A DNA stretch of 64,000 nt, from assembly GCA_036346355.1 (NCBI GenBank), contig CM070581.1:2480001-2544000 (forward strand), given 5' to 3'. Of this stretch, positions 45,560 to 57,500 are shown in pieces (the stretch's first letter is position 1; every line of letters starts with the position of its first letter). Source of the DNA: Rhipidocladum racemiflorum. Taxonomy: Eukaryota; Streptophyta; Magnoliopsida; Poales; Poaceae. A model generated the notes under the pieces. The model made no database searches. It was not told the origin of the DNA and was given only the letters and a program-made list of their open reading frames with translations. The translations under genes and the position numbers were made by a program.

Positions 45560-45613
45560 CGCTGCATCTCTCTCCCCCCCCCACCCCTCTCCCTTTCCCT
45601 CTCCCTCTCCACA
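45560..45613 (+). repeat. C/T-rich low-complexity tract
   Basis: Polypyrimidine run of CTCTCCCCC and CCCTCTCC units. Confidence 0.8.
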
Positions 45614-46005
45614 AAGCTTTTTTTTGTATTCTTGAGAGTACGTACTCCTACCTCCAGTACATCAGTTACACAAATGTGTTATACTCTTTTATCACTCTCA
45701 ATATACTCCAATATTCTAAGATACTACAATGCGACATTGTTGAAAGAATTTACCAGATTCCTTTATTTTTTGCTATATACCTTTTTTATATGTAAAATGA
45801 GTATATAAATAAATTATGCTATAAAGGGTGGATTCTAATGAAATTTTTTGTGGAACTCACTTTGGATTATTTTATAATCAGTATTAGAGTATACTCAAAA
45901 GGATAGAGAAGTATAACAACATCATTTAAACAGTATATTGAGAGTGGAAGTACATACTCCCAGGGATACGAAACCATTTTCCATACATATATACACACAC
46001 ACATA

Positions 46006-46332
46006 CCAAGGATCCAAATCCCAGAGAGATTTCTAAAACCTCGGCCAAGATTTCGGATTTCGGACCCCTCCGAAATCTTAAATTTCTACAGGGTAAAAAA
46101 AATAAATAAAATGCTATAGTACACATCCAAATCTCGGCGAGATCTCTGTGATTTCGACCGAAATTTCGGGTATTTTCACCGTATTTTTAATTCTGTTGGC
46201 CGAATTTGAAATTTGAAATTTGGTTTTTGGACTTCATCCGGTTTTTGTTTGAAATTCCGAGATCTCGCCAAGATTTCGAATTTCAACCACCTCCGAGATA
46301 GGGTCCGAGAACGAAATTTGAATCCTTGATAG
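46006..46332. mobile_element. foldback element with GAAATTTCGG words
   Basis: Left end CAAGGATCCAAATCCC and right end AAATTTGAATCCTTG are inverted. Inner AATTTCGG/CCGAAATT and GAGATCTC words recur in both arms. Flanks ACACATAC and ATAGATAC match weakly. Confidence 0.55.
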
Positions 46333-46379
46333 ATACTAATACATAAGCAGCATGGAATTGGAGAGCAACTAGGTGGGCC

Positions 46380-46640
46380 ACGTTTCATTTTTTGCAAAAA
46401 GACCCTCCGTCAATTCTAAAATTACATTTAGGCCCTTGCACGGGTGTTTTTTTTTGCAAAAAGGACCCGTGTCTTGCATATTCGTGAAGGGGTCCTCCAC
46501 CGGTAAACTGAATTTACAGTAGGTCCTTCCATCTTTTTTTTTTTGCAAGAAGAACCCGTGATTCCGTTTTTTTAAACAAAGAACCCCATGGTCACGCAAA
46601 TTTGACGACGGCTCCTAGCCAGCCATGTTTTTAAAAACAC
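46380..46640. repeat. dispersed GCAAAAAGGACCC motifs
   Basis: TTTTTTGCAAAAAGACCC, TTTTTTTTGCAAAAAGGACCCGTG and TTTTGCAAGAAGAACCCGTG recur at about 40- to 120-bp spacing in an otherwise non-coding stretch. Confidence 0.5.
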
Positions 46641-47489
46641 TATCAAAAAAACCGAAATTACGCAAATTCAACTACAGCTCCTTAGCTTGCTAATTTTAAA
46701 AAAACATCATCGAGAAAATTAAAATTACGTTTTTATCAAAAAAAAAAAAAAACTCAAACCAAATTTTCCACACAATATAGCATCGCGCACAAATTGATCT
46801 GGTCATACATATGGTTCCTGAAGGGCCAAGAAGATGAACCAGTAGTGGCAAACAGGGCGCCCGATATTTTACCAACAATAGCATTAACTTCTTCTCTCAT
46901 TTTTCCATCAGCTAGCTATGGCTAGCTCAACCTACAGACAGCTGATGAGTTCCGTCCAATTAATTAATGTGGGTGCCCTTCGCTTTGCAGTTAGTTCAGT
47001 ACTTAATCACACAATAAACAATCTTCCACCGAACAGCTGATGGGTGCCTGTTTACTTAATGATCTAAATCTTCTTGTTCTTCAGTATGTGCGTTCTCATC
47101 TTACTCTTGCATGCAGTATGCTGCAGTGGTTTTGGTATGGCATACGTTCATGTTTCATTGAGTGCTCGAAGGCAAGAGATTAAGGGGAGGGCATAATCGT
47201 CAGCCGTTTGGTGGCTAAGGCAAGGAGGTCCATTTGCGTTTCTCACTGTTAATCATAAATCCAACCCTTTTCTTTAGCAAATTATACATCCATTCGTGAT
47301 GAAACTTCAGTACTGCTCCTGGAAGCTTGTTTCATTCAAAATTGAGCAAGAGCCTAAGAGGGAGACCAGGAATGATAACAAGAAGAATAAATCTTAGTAT
47401 TTTATGCATTAATACTTAGTATTTTGCATTCAAACAGATAGAAAATGTAGATGTTTTTTTTAAATATTTTTTTTCCTAGCCTCGGTAGA

Positions 47490-47675
47490 CAATTTCACGG
47501 GGTTAAAAATCACCGAAATTTTGATCAATTTCGCTGAAATTTTGATGATTTCAGCCAAAATCTCGGTTTAGGGTTCTAGAAAAATACCGGATTTGAAATT
47601 CAGTTTTTGAATTTTGGCTGACATTTCGAAATCTCGTCGAAATTTTGGATTTCGGCCGCCCCCGAGATGTGATTC
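47490..47675. repeat. GAAATTTTGG-rich repeat
   Basis: Dense CCGAAATTTTGAT, TTTCGGCC and GAAATCTCG words, same word family as 46006-46332; termini not clear. Confidence 0.4.
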
Positions 47676-48184
47676 GAAAACTTGCAGCTTGGGAGGCAGT
47701 ACGTGGTACAGTCTTTTCAAAAGGAAGTAAAAATCAAGTCTAAGGCGACTAATCGATTGCTAACCGAAAGGTAAAAGGACAGGCCACTAGCTTCGTTTTC
47801 ATACACACCGATGCTGGCTTTACGAAGAGAGCATGGATTGCTGCTCTTTAAGCATGTCACCATCGCTTCGTCGATCGTTTCCCAGCCTTTCGATTGCCTA
47901 TTTTTCCCACCCAAGTACGTACGTGTTGAAAACTAGCGATGCAACCCTCAAATTATTAGCGATAAAATGATGCGTGTCTTCAGCTGAAACGAATGGATCG
48001 ATCGATCAGGTTGCAGTCAAATTCAACCATCGTCATGCATCTTGCCCATCGGTACACGTCAGGCTTTACTTCAGGTATCATCTTCGAGTACCAGCCAGCG
48101 GACGTACCTTGAAAAAAATCTGATCGAGCGTATACAATATACTGCTCCGATGTGTGGCATTTACAATGACTCTTTTGGGCAGGT

Positions 48185-48535
48185 TCCAAATTTTGTTTTT
48201 GGTTTATATCTTGGAGGTGATTGGAATCGAAATTTTTTGTGAGATCTCGTAATTTCAAACAAAATCCGGTCTAAATCTAAAAATCAAATTTTAAATTCGG
48301 TTTTTTTTTCATTTGGAAAATCCGAGATTTCAACCGAAATGACCGAGATCTCGACCAACTTTTGAACTTTTGAAAAATGATCTAAAATACGTAAAAAATT
48401 TGAAATTTTTTTGTGGATAATCTTGACCACAAATCCAATCAAATCCGGCCCACAAAAATTGAAATCTGGTCAAAATTTACCAGATTTCTGCTGAAATCAT
48501 CGAGATCTCGTCGAGATTATATTTTTTTTATACTT
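48185..48535. repeat. GAGATCTCG-rich repeat
   Basis: Arms carry GAAATTTTTTGTGAGATCTCG and CGAGATCTCGTCGAGATT; related in word content to the previous two. Confidence 0.4.
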
Positions 48536-49399
48536 TTGATGCTAACTTAACGAATAACTCAGGAATAAAAAAAAAAAACTCTCGCATTTATCGGCCAATT
48601 GTGTACTTCTACCGGTACTACTCTCTTGTTTTTTTTTCCAATTCGTGTTTGTCGTGGAGAGCTCATGCATGATTGCTCGTCCGTTGGCAACAGCCATGCA
48701 CGCCCGCGTAACATGGGATGAGGGGCGACGCAGGAAGGAATAATATGTATCAGAACTCATGGTATCTTTCATTATTTTTAAATTTGGCTCTCTACGTATA
48801 CATTTATAAATTTAATTTTTTTTTTTTACCATATAGCAGTCGACACATATTCCCTGCTGCTCCCAGGGAGCGAGGAAGCCGGTCATCGCCTACGCAGGGT
48901 TACCGAGCGCCGGAGCGTGCGGGAATGTACGGTAGGAGCTCGCTGCTAGGCGGCATGCACGGTCACCGTCAGAGTATCACCGTCCAAAACAGCAACGGTG
49001 GACCTAAAAAATCTTTAATAAAAATACATACTTTATACGTATAACTCTGTAATTTTGTACGACTTGAAATCAACACCGGCTGATTGGCGATTTTGGCGTT
49101 GCAGTACTTTTGCCGACTCAAATCCGTTTAGTTTGTACCGTGACTTCCACGTCTTCTGCCCTGTTGACTCCGTTGTCCATGTTCTCTCCCTCATCGTCGT
49201 CCCTGTATTTTGTGATCTAATCTCAGAACGGTTTGTCTGGAGATTGAGAGATTAGGCAGGTAGTGACGATCGCGCGAGTTTCCAAGTTCACTCTCCAGAG
49301 CTAGCCTAGCGATCCTCACCTGGTAGTATGATAAGGTTCAATTTTGGTATCTTTAGGATTGTTAAAAGAAGAAGAAGAAAAGAAATGTTACGGTGCATT

Positions 49400-49600
49400 A
49401 ATTATACTGATGGCATATAATGTATAGTAGAAATTAAATCTAATCATTGATTTGTTAAATGTATTCTACTACTGGACTATCGTATGAAGTATAAATAAGT
49501 ACTAGCTAATCTGATCCGCTGAATAAAAAAAATGACTGATTTATACTAAATTTAGTGTACCTATAAAGCTAAAGAAAACCTCTCGGGAGGAGGATCGCTC
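49400..49600. repeat. repeat pair upstream of ERD15-like gene, member 1
   Basis: Aligns with 51010-51195: GTAGAAAT, ATCATTGATTTG, TACT(A)CTGG/CTCTCCTAT, GTATAAAT, TCCGCT. Non-coding, probably an old MITE family. Confidence 0.45.
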
Positions 49601-49609
49601 GCTCTTGTT

Positions 49610-51000
49610 CAGTGCAGCTGATTTCTTGCTTGCTAGGTGTTCGATACGTGAAGTACAGGCACAGTTGCTCAGCGTTTTGGTTACTCGCTGAAGACCTACG
49701 CTTCCATTGCGTCTCTTTGAGCAAGGCAAGGGCAGGTTTGAAACACATGAAATTTCATAGAAATTTCATAACAAGCAATTCAATCCCCGGTAGAAATCGG
49801 GGGGAAAATTAAATTCCCGCGACCTAAACTGGCGAGAGCGAGTGACCAAGGAGGAGCAGTACTAGCGAGCATAACAATCAAAATCACAGTATTAAATTTC
49901 TTCTTCCAAACCTTTATTTGTTTCTTTGTACGTACGGTGAATTGCGTGGAAAACAAAGAGGCATTGCGTGGTAATCCTGCGCTCTTATTCGATCGTGTAC
50001 ATTATAAATTTCTTTTGATGTCACCGCCCCAACTGTCATAAAAAGAACATCTCACCAAAATCAAATTGCAATCAAGGATCGATGCTCAAGACGTGCCGGT
50101 TTTGGATTGCGACGTATTTGTTTCTATCCGAGAACTGTGTTCATTGTGATCTAATATATACTAGTATTAATTTGCGGTTTAGTTCCTGATGCCGTATGCC
50201 ACAACTTGGTGATTGATTCAATAGATCAAATCTGTGTAGATCTTATGTGGCTAATTTTTTTTTTCAACTACGGTGGGCGTATTCATCGGCACATCTTTAT
50301 AGTTGTGCGTCGCAACCTTAGACGATCTGGAATGAATTTCTCGGTTGCTTTCTTTCGTATAAAATACGGGTCACACGCTATATGGTTTCTGAAAACTTAA
50401 AACATATAAACCGAGCAAGTTAAAATTTAAGGAATGTGAGTCAACTTAATGTCGAACCTTGACCGCTATTTTTCCATAACCTCGAATATGCAAGATATCT
50501 AACGATCATTGTGACCAATTTAGAGATGCACAGTTCACCTAAATAGAGCTTAGGTTATTTCATAGATACACGCAACACACGGTTTACACGTTACACTGCT
50601 TTTTGCCTTTGTTTATTTTAATTGTTTTTCATTGGCAGGACGCTTCCAGCCGAATTATTTAACTCTCCACCGTCGCGCCCACAGAAAATCCGGACCCATC
50701 ACACCAGTCGTTTACTGTACCCCATTGGCCATATAAAACCAAGTTTCTGACTTTTATTGTACCACCTTTTTTTTAAAAAAAAATTAGTATTCCTTTGAAC
50801 GAAATTATAAATATATCATCTTTTCGACTGCAGAATAATAGGAGAAGACATGTTTCACCATCTACGACATAGAACTGTAACAGGTCCACCTTTCATGATA
50901 TAGGATTGCAGTAGATGGATCTGCCGTGGTATAGAAGCACGGTAGGTGCCTGTTGTGGTGGGGATAAGATTTACAATTTCGTTCGGACAAAGACCAAACT
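49610..51000. other. intergenic, nothing recognised
   Basis: AT-rich upstream region of the ERD15-like gene; no gene or RNA found. Confidence 0.45.
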
Positions 51001-51009
51001 AAAAAAAAA

Positions 51010-51195
51010 GCCTAGGAAGAGAAATTTTACTATAAATTATAATAGTAGTATATAGCGAGGTGTAGAAATCAGATCCAGTCATTGATTTGCTAAGAATATT
51101 TTTACTGCTCTCCTATCAGAAGAGGTATAAATGAATACTAACACAATCCGACTCACTACATCGAAAAAAATAAATAATATATATTAAATTCAGCG
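51010..51195. repeat. repeat pair upstream of ERD15-like gene, member 2
   Basis: Second copy of the 49400-49600 repeat, lying about 150 bp before the gene's TATA box. Confidence 0.45.
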
Positions 51196-51342
51196 GGCGG
51201 TAAAAGAGCCAGGAAGAACCAAAACTTCCGGGAATCCAAATAGACCGGTCGCCATCCGCCTCACTTCTGTCCACCCACCCCAAATCCTCAGACAATCCGA
51301 CCCACCTCACATGGCACCACAACACCCCCATCCCTCCCTCCC

Positions 51343-51350
51343 TATAAACA
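51343..51350 (+). promoter_or_regulatory. TATA box of ERD15-like gene
   Basis: CCTATAAACACCC after a C-rich stretch. It is the only good TATA in the 700 bp before the start codon, so transcription would begin near 51375. Confidence 0.55.
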
Positions 51351-51396
51351 CCCACTCTCGCACCGCGGCACGGGCAGGCCACCCAGAAACCGTGTA

Positions 51397-51521
51397 ATTT
51401 CAGAATTTGACACTCAATTCGCAGGCCTTTCGGCTTATTTGGATGACATATGGGACCGTCTGTGTATGACATAGAGTGTCAATTCAAATCGCGAATTTTA
51501 AAGTGTGTCAAATTCTGAAAA
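51397..51521. mobile_element. small MITE in presumed 5'UTR
   Basis: TTTCAGAATTTGACAC at the left and GTGTCAAATTCTGAAA at the right are near-perfect inverted repeats of about 25-30 bp including GCGAATT. It separates CCACCCAGAAACC from a similar CCCAGAAACCACCC. Lies 50 bp after the TATA box. Confidence 0.65.
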
Positions 51522-51659
51522 CTCTCCCCAGAAACCACCCAGAATCACACCGTTTCCACCGGAAAACACCGCCTCGGCACGGGACAGCTGCCCGTCCGCC
51601 GCACGACGCGTCCTAAGCAAAGAAGCAACGCGACGCAGATTTGAGTGGGAAAAAAAAAG

Positions 51660-51852
51660 GTAAGCGAGAACACCGAGAAGCTATGCATAGCTCTCAGATC
51701 TGTCGTAACCTTCGCATATCCCTTTCTGGATCCGATCGGATTCTACTAGGCTGCGGCGACTTTGTCTCCGGATCAAGAACTGTGTTTGAGGGAATTGATC
51801 GCGCGATCAAGAACTGAAGCTAAAGCTGCTTGCTTTGCTTGTGTGTGTGTAG
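51660..51852 (+). other. predicted 5'UTR intron
   Basis: Donor AAAAG/GTAAGCG at 51660 and acceptor TTGTGTGTGTGTAG ending 51852, 20 bases before the start codon. Predicted from splice consensus only. Confidence 0.45.
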
Positions 51853-51872
51853 TGATCGGGGGGAGGAGGAGG

Positions 51873-52340
51873 ATGAGCACCATGGCCATGGCGTCTTCGT
51901 CGCTGAACCCGAACGCGCCGCTGTTCATCCCGGCGTCCTTCCGGCGGGTGGAGGACTTCTCGCCCGAGTGGTGGGAGCTCGTCAAGACAACCGCCTGGTT
52001 CCGCGACCACTGGTTCCACCAGCACCAGCTCCACGAGGAGTTGTCCGCCTTCGCCGACGCCGCGGACGTCGACGTCGCCGCCCTCCTCCCCGACGACTCC
52101 GTCGACCTCCTCGACATGGTCGACACCGACGACCTCTTCTACACCCCCGATCAGCCCGACCTCCACCGCCACCACAAACCAGCCGGATTCGGCGGCGACG
52201 TGGACGCGGTTCTCAAGACGCTGAGCCTGAACTCGCCGATGGGCGGGGCGGCGCCGAGGGAGCAGCCGAGGTACGGCGAGAAGCCGGCGCAGTACGTCAG
52301 CACCAAGGCCCGCGCCGGCCGCGTCATGCCTCCATGGTGA
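51873..52340 (+). CDS. ERD15: ERD15-like PAM2-motif protein, 155 aa
   Basis: Small acidic protein of the EARLY RESPONSIVE TO DEHYDRATION 15 family, cytoplasmic or nuclear regulators of stress and ABA response that bind the MLLE domain of poly(A)-binding protein. The PAM2 motif SLNPNAPLFIP is at residues ~8-18, followed by the family signature FRRVEDFSPEWWELVKTTAWFRDHW. The middle is Asp-rich; a conserved C-terminal helix DVDAVLKTLSLN is near residue 110. Length fits the family. I start at ATG 51873 (MSTMAMASS), not at the upstream in-frame TTG at 51762. Single coding exon, very GC-rich, no breaks. It is one of two intact host genes here. Confidence 0.9.
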   Translation: MSTMAMASSSLNPNAPLFIPASFRRVEDFSPEWWELVKTTAWFRDHWFHQHQLHEELSAFADAADVDVAALLPDDSVDLLDMVDTDDLFYTPDQPDLHRHHKPAGFGGDVDAVLKTLSLNSPMGGAAPREQPRYGEKPAQYVSTKARAGRVMPPW

Positions 52341-52640
52341 GTTGAGCCTGCGATGGTGATGATGCAGAGCTAAAGGAGCTGCCTTTGTGTGTCGTTGCTG
52401 CTGCTGCTGCTGTGTATTGTAAGTGTGTAACCTCTGAAGATGAGTTTAGCTTCTGCTTCTGTGTATACAACTAAAAACAGAAGTGAAAAAAAAATGCAGG
52501 TGTCTAGTGCTTCCCCTTGTAGCTTCTGTCCAGGTCCATCCAAATGTGTTAGAAAAGGCAAAAAAAATAGAGTGATGTAGAATTCTGTGTACTTCTTCCC
52601 CCCTGTTAATGTTGGATGTAAGATGGCAACCAGTCTAATG
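52341..52640 (+). other. 3'UTR of ERD15-like gene
   Basis: T/G-rich sequence with a CTG repeat (GCTGCTGCTGCTGCTG, about 52397-52411) and TTGTAAGTGTGTAA. No canonical AATAAA is seen; the end is a guess. Confidence 0.4.
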
Positions 52641-54539
52641 CTAGACCTTTTCACCAGTGCTTCTTCCTTTGCTTCCTACTGGGCTTGGAAAAATGTTTTT
52701 TTTTTTCCTGATTTCTTTCCTCTCCTCTATTGGAGTTCGAAAGTTAGAGGCATGATCTTTCATTCGTCCATCACCATGTGTGGTGAATGATGATGGTGAT
52801 TTTGCTTGATTTGCTTTTCGCTTTTATGGTGCCGTCAAAAGCTTAGTTGGAAGTGATCTTTTTAAGAGATAAATTGCAAGTGATTGATCAAGAAATATGC
52901 CGTATCTCATTAATTTGGGGTCTCTAGTTCTTGAAAAGAGACGATGAGTGATGGTACACAGCGAGAAAACATGAAGTTTCTGAAAGACATCACTGTGCGT
53001 CTGTGCAAAAGGGGATTGAAAGCTCCCATTGGATTGATCATGAGCCAGCATTTTGAGGAGAGATGTCATACGCAGAAGCCTCCTTTAGCAAAGCAAGATC
53101 CGAGGCTTAACAGGTCGATGATAGAAATTTCTTGGAGTTGGTATTTACAGTTTGCAGAAATCTCTACATAGATTCTCCGTATGTAGCTCAAGAGCACGCC
53201 AGCTTGGAAATGCAGGCATGCATCTTAAATTCTTAATCATGTGAAAAATGTCGTTAAGTTAGTAATTTAAGGTGCATCAAGAAAATACATATGGTTCCTG
53301 AAATAAGGAAAGCAATATGCAACATATTGTTGCCAAAAGAAAATGCAGCATGGAGAAGGTAGTAAATTCTGAAACAAGATTTTTCCTATTGCCTAAAAAG
53401 AAATTTAGTTCGTACGGTAGTCAAGTTTCAACTTTCAAGCATCGATGTCAAGCCATGAAGCCAAGCGGAATCATTCCTAATCTATTAAAATGAAGTGGAT
53501 ACCAGATAACATGTTTGAATGGTTAGTGGTCTGCATGCATGGAGAAGGAAAACGAATTCAGAAGGGATTGTTCAAAGTATTACAAGTCAATAAGTCGATA
53601 CTGATAATATATTGAGCTTTGACTGCTTGACAGTACCACAAAGCAAAATTGAGAATAAACAAGAAACCTATGACCACCACGATTATTGCGTACCATGTTC
53701 AGGGCTTTGTTTATTCGACGCAAACAACAGAGAACTTCATGCTCTGAGTACCATCAGCTCGCGCCCACGGAGTGCATGGAATGTGTCTGGTCAAAGACTA
53801 AATCAATGGTAAGAATAATAACAAGAAATCATATTAGTTCCCGCCTTTTATATGACTATGTAACATGTGTTTTAGCAGCATAACATATCAATTCAGATTT
53901 CTGTGGGCACGAGAAGTGCAGGTCAGAAGAATTAAAGGCCTACGCTTGGAAACAAAACCGGAGGTCATTGTCAGATCTCATCAGCAGCCTCGTAACTTCC
54001 TGGATATGTTCTCCCTCAAGCCGTCAAGTAGGACCTCATGACACACCTTGACAGGGAAATTGCTTTGAAGCTTTCCAAACTGATCAATGATGCTTGCAAG
54101 GCGTTGACACTGGCGAACCATTCTATGGAAAGAAGACATGGCACATTGGCAGTAATGGACTTGCATGCTAAAGCCTATGCATTCATCCAGCCCAGAACTA
54201 TCCTCATCTTTGCACCAAACGATGAGACACCATCAGTTAGCCTGCTTTCGTAGTGTACACTGTACAGCACATCGCCATAGCACAACAGACAGCGGCTGAG
54301 AAACAGAGGGCATTTTCGGGATGAGATGTGATTAACATCTCATGATTACTTTGCTGGTCATACCAAGATGAGCAGTTGCATTTTACAAAACCCCAAGAAA
54401 TTGGCTGAACAAAAAAAAAATCCCTCACTATGTGATCAAGCATATAAATAAACACAGGTAAACCAGGGTACTTAAGATTGTTCGGCTACACGGCAGCTAC
54501 ATTAACAGGACGATAGTTAGAGGTGTAGTAATCCCAAAC
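52641..54539. other. intergenic between ERD15-like and UBP24-like genes
   Basis: No convincing gene. A 61-codon minus-strand frame at 53981-54166 (FHRMVRQCQRLASIIDQFGK) has coding-like composition but no partner exon that I can find. The 3'UTR of the UBP24-like gene should occupy the right end. Confidence 0.4.
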
Positions 54540-57500
54540 TTATACTTGTTTGTAGAACAGGACATATGCTTGGTCATGAAAGACCTTGTGCACACTGATA
54601 GGCGTGACAATGTCATCATCAAACCGAAGCCACTGCCCGCCGGCAGACTTCGTATCGGCAGTGTAATGCCCCATGGACGGGCCACTCCCGTGATGAGTGA
54701 TGGTTGCCACAAGCTCATATCTTCTACCCTGCATGCGATGAAAGACATGCAGTTAGATCAAGTGATTCAAGTGTAGCCGACGGACAATTGTTATGTCAGT
54801 TCTTTTTTCTGTCAAGGGGACACAAACTTGCCACCATGCGAAATGCTGATGGCTGTATAAACTTAATACATGCATAAGATACCAATCCTACGTGTTTAAG
54901 CTAAACAAGACGAGTGCTTCTGTGGAAGGGAAATAGAGCGATAAAAGCATGCCCGCAAATCATTGACCAAATATATGATATAACAAATACATTGGGAAGA
55001 AATTTATAAAAAGCATATCCGGCAAATTATCACCTCTGATGATGGCGAGACCAGCAGATCCCGACTAAGAATTAGTTCGAGGGGAAAGTAAAGTGGCTTG
55101 TAGAGTTTAGTACAGCCATGATTTCCATAGCTGAACCTCTTCAAGTGTAGTATCATTATCTTTGAAAGTGCGTGTATCTGGACAGATTTTCTAGCCGTCA
55201 CCACTCCAGCCTGCAAGATCAAGTTTGATCCGGTATAATTGTAACTGGTTGCAATAAGATAATAACTGCATCCTTTTTATGAAATGGAATGTCACTTATG
55301 GCACTGAAGAGACATAATACACAGAGAAGTATAATTCAACAACAAAACTTCAACTTATAGCAACTACTCCCTCCGATCACAAAAACATGTCGTTTTGGAC
55401 ATCGATACAGTCCCCAAAACTCATATTTGACCACTAATTTCTATTGTAATATACTTTAAAAATCCAATAAAATTATAATATTATGAAAGTACATTTCAAG
55501 ACGAATCTACACATGATTTTCATGCATCCAATCTAAATATTTAAAAAGATTCGATAGCTAAAGTTTCAAAAGTTTGACTGCACGTATCCCAAATCGACAA
55601 GTTTTTGTGAACCGGAGGGAGTACAACAGAAGACTAACATTCAAACAAAAAGGGTAGGTAAACTGACAAGGCTTGTATCCATCTGTTTGGAAGGACAATG
55701 CAAATATTCACATCTTCAAAATGAAAAGGCAACCGACCAACAATAAAGTTGTAAGGCAATCTAGAAATGCATCACAAATGGATGATGTCGCTTGTATGTA
55801 AATTAACCCCCAATAGAATGTAAACATTTCACAGATGATTTAAGTAGTTAAGAAATTCAAAAGTCAAATTGCTGAACGCAAATCTCAACAAGCTACCTTT
55901 CCAGCAGCTGTTCTGTATCCTTCCAAAGACTCGGGAGCGGAAAAAAGACGCAGTGCATCGTCAAGTGTCTGAACAGCATCTGGAAATATATCAAGATGGA
56001 GCAGCAGGAAAGGTTGAACTGTGGCTGACGCTTTTTTATCTGAGATGCAACAATAGTCCATCAGTATACAACAAGAGAAAGGAGGATAGAAAAGCTGCAC
56101 AATTGGACCTACTCGAGCATAGTTTACCTCCTCTAAAAAAGAAAACATAGGTTTTACCCTATGGCTAGTAATTTGCCCGACAATGCTTATCATCATTTCA
56201 CATTACAGTGTGAAAACATAGAATTTGCATAAGCTCTGTTAATTTACAGGATTCACAGGGAAGAACTGATGCATGTCCTTGTTAAAACAATTAATTTATG
56301 TGTGGCAATATTTACATACATTATTAGAAAATTTTCAATGAAATTAGTTTGCTAAGCGGCATTGACAATAATGCAGGATTCAGACAATAATGATAAGCAA
56401 ATTCTTAGGACAAACGAATAAATTTATACATCGTTTTAGTTAAGTTCAAACATAAGCAGATATGGTTTTTCCTTGACAACATTTATGCATACTCAAAAGG
56501 CATCATTTAATGACCGATGTTGGGTTGGGTAAAGACAAAAAAAAAGTAATGACATTAACAGCGAGGGCCAAAAAGTAATAATGATGTGATCACCAGGGCT
56601 AGTTATTCAAGCAACATTAAATGGCCCCGGTAATGCTGAGGTTTATAGAATTATGTAGGCATGGAAAAAAATATTTCTAAAAGAAGTTACTATTATTTTC
56701 ACAGGACAATGACACGTACACTAACATCCCAAAAAGAATAAGAAAAGCACAAAATTTCAAAAATAATAATAAGCAGTTTTCTCAAAAAGACATCTAGTCT
56801 TGTTTAGTGTTCTAAATAACGGCCGTTAAAACGGTAAAGGTCCCCTACCCGTTACATTCATGGACATTTCAAGATTTGTCCGTTTTATTGAGCCGTTTAT
56901 TTAGTTTAACGGCCATTAACGTTTAATATGCCCGTTTTATTGGGCCGTTTCTTTGGGTAAAGTTGCAAGATTTCCATATTACATGGAACATTACGACATA
57001 CATGAGATGAATGCTAACTTGGCTTTTTTTTGCCACTTGAGTTGTTCATTCATTCAATTGTGATTCTTTAATTTTATTCACATCATGTCATCGGTTTTCT
57101 TTATATCACCGCTGTGGACAATTGTTGATAGCGTAGTAGTTCCATTCTGTATGCATAAAAGAAAATGGATTAGATGCTTATTTTGTTACTGCAAACACGT
57201 ATATATTTCTCGGAATTTTAAATAGTGTGTATTTTAAACAATAAAAGGTGAGGAGACCGTTCGTTAACCGTTCGTTCAAAGATTTTTTGAAAGTGTGTTA
57301 TTCCTCAGCACAAGAAAAGGTTACCTGTAGCTTTCACAAGGCTTTGTAGCTGACCTCCAAAAATAGCAGTTAGCTCAGATGGAACAAAACTCTGCATTCT
57401 CATGATTGCAGATTTGTTCTTCCTTCCAACAGTCTCCCAAGCATCATCATCAGCAGAAGAAACAACCATGCCCTCCTTTGAATTTGAACCATTGCCATTA

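Noticed and set aside
46696..46884. Small minus-strand frame MLLLVKYRAPCLPL
   Set aside because: Short, no family recognised, in a repeat-rich region; another frame there is equally open.
51762..51872. N-terminal extension of the ERD15-like frame
   Set aside because: It begins at TTG, overlaps the predicted 5'UTR intron, and the family begins just before the PAM2 motif.
51773..52175. Minus-strand open frames over the ERD15-like gene
   Set aside because: They mirror a GC-rich coding sequence and have no conserved content.
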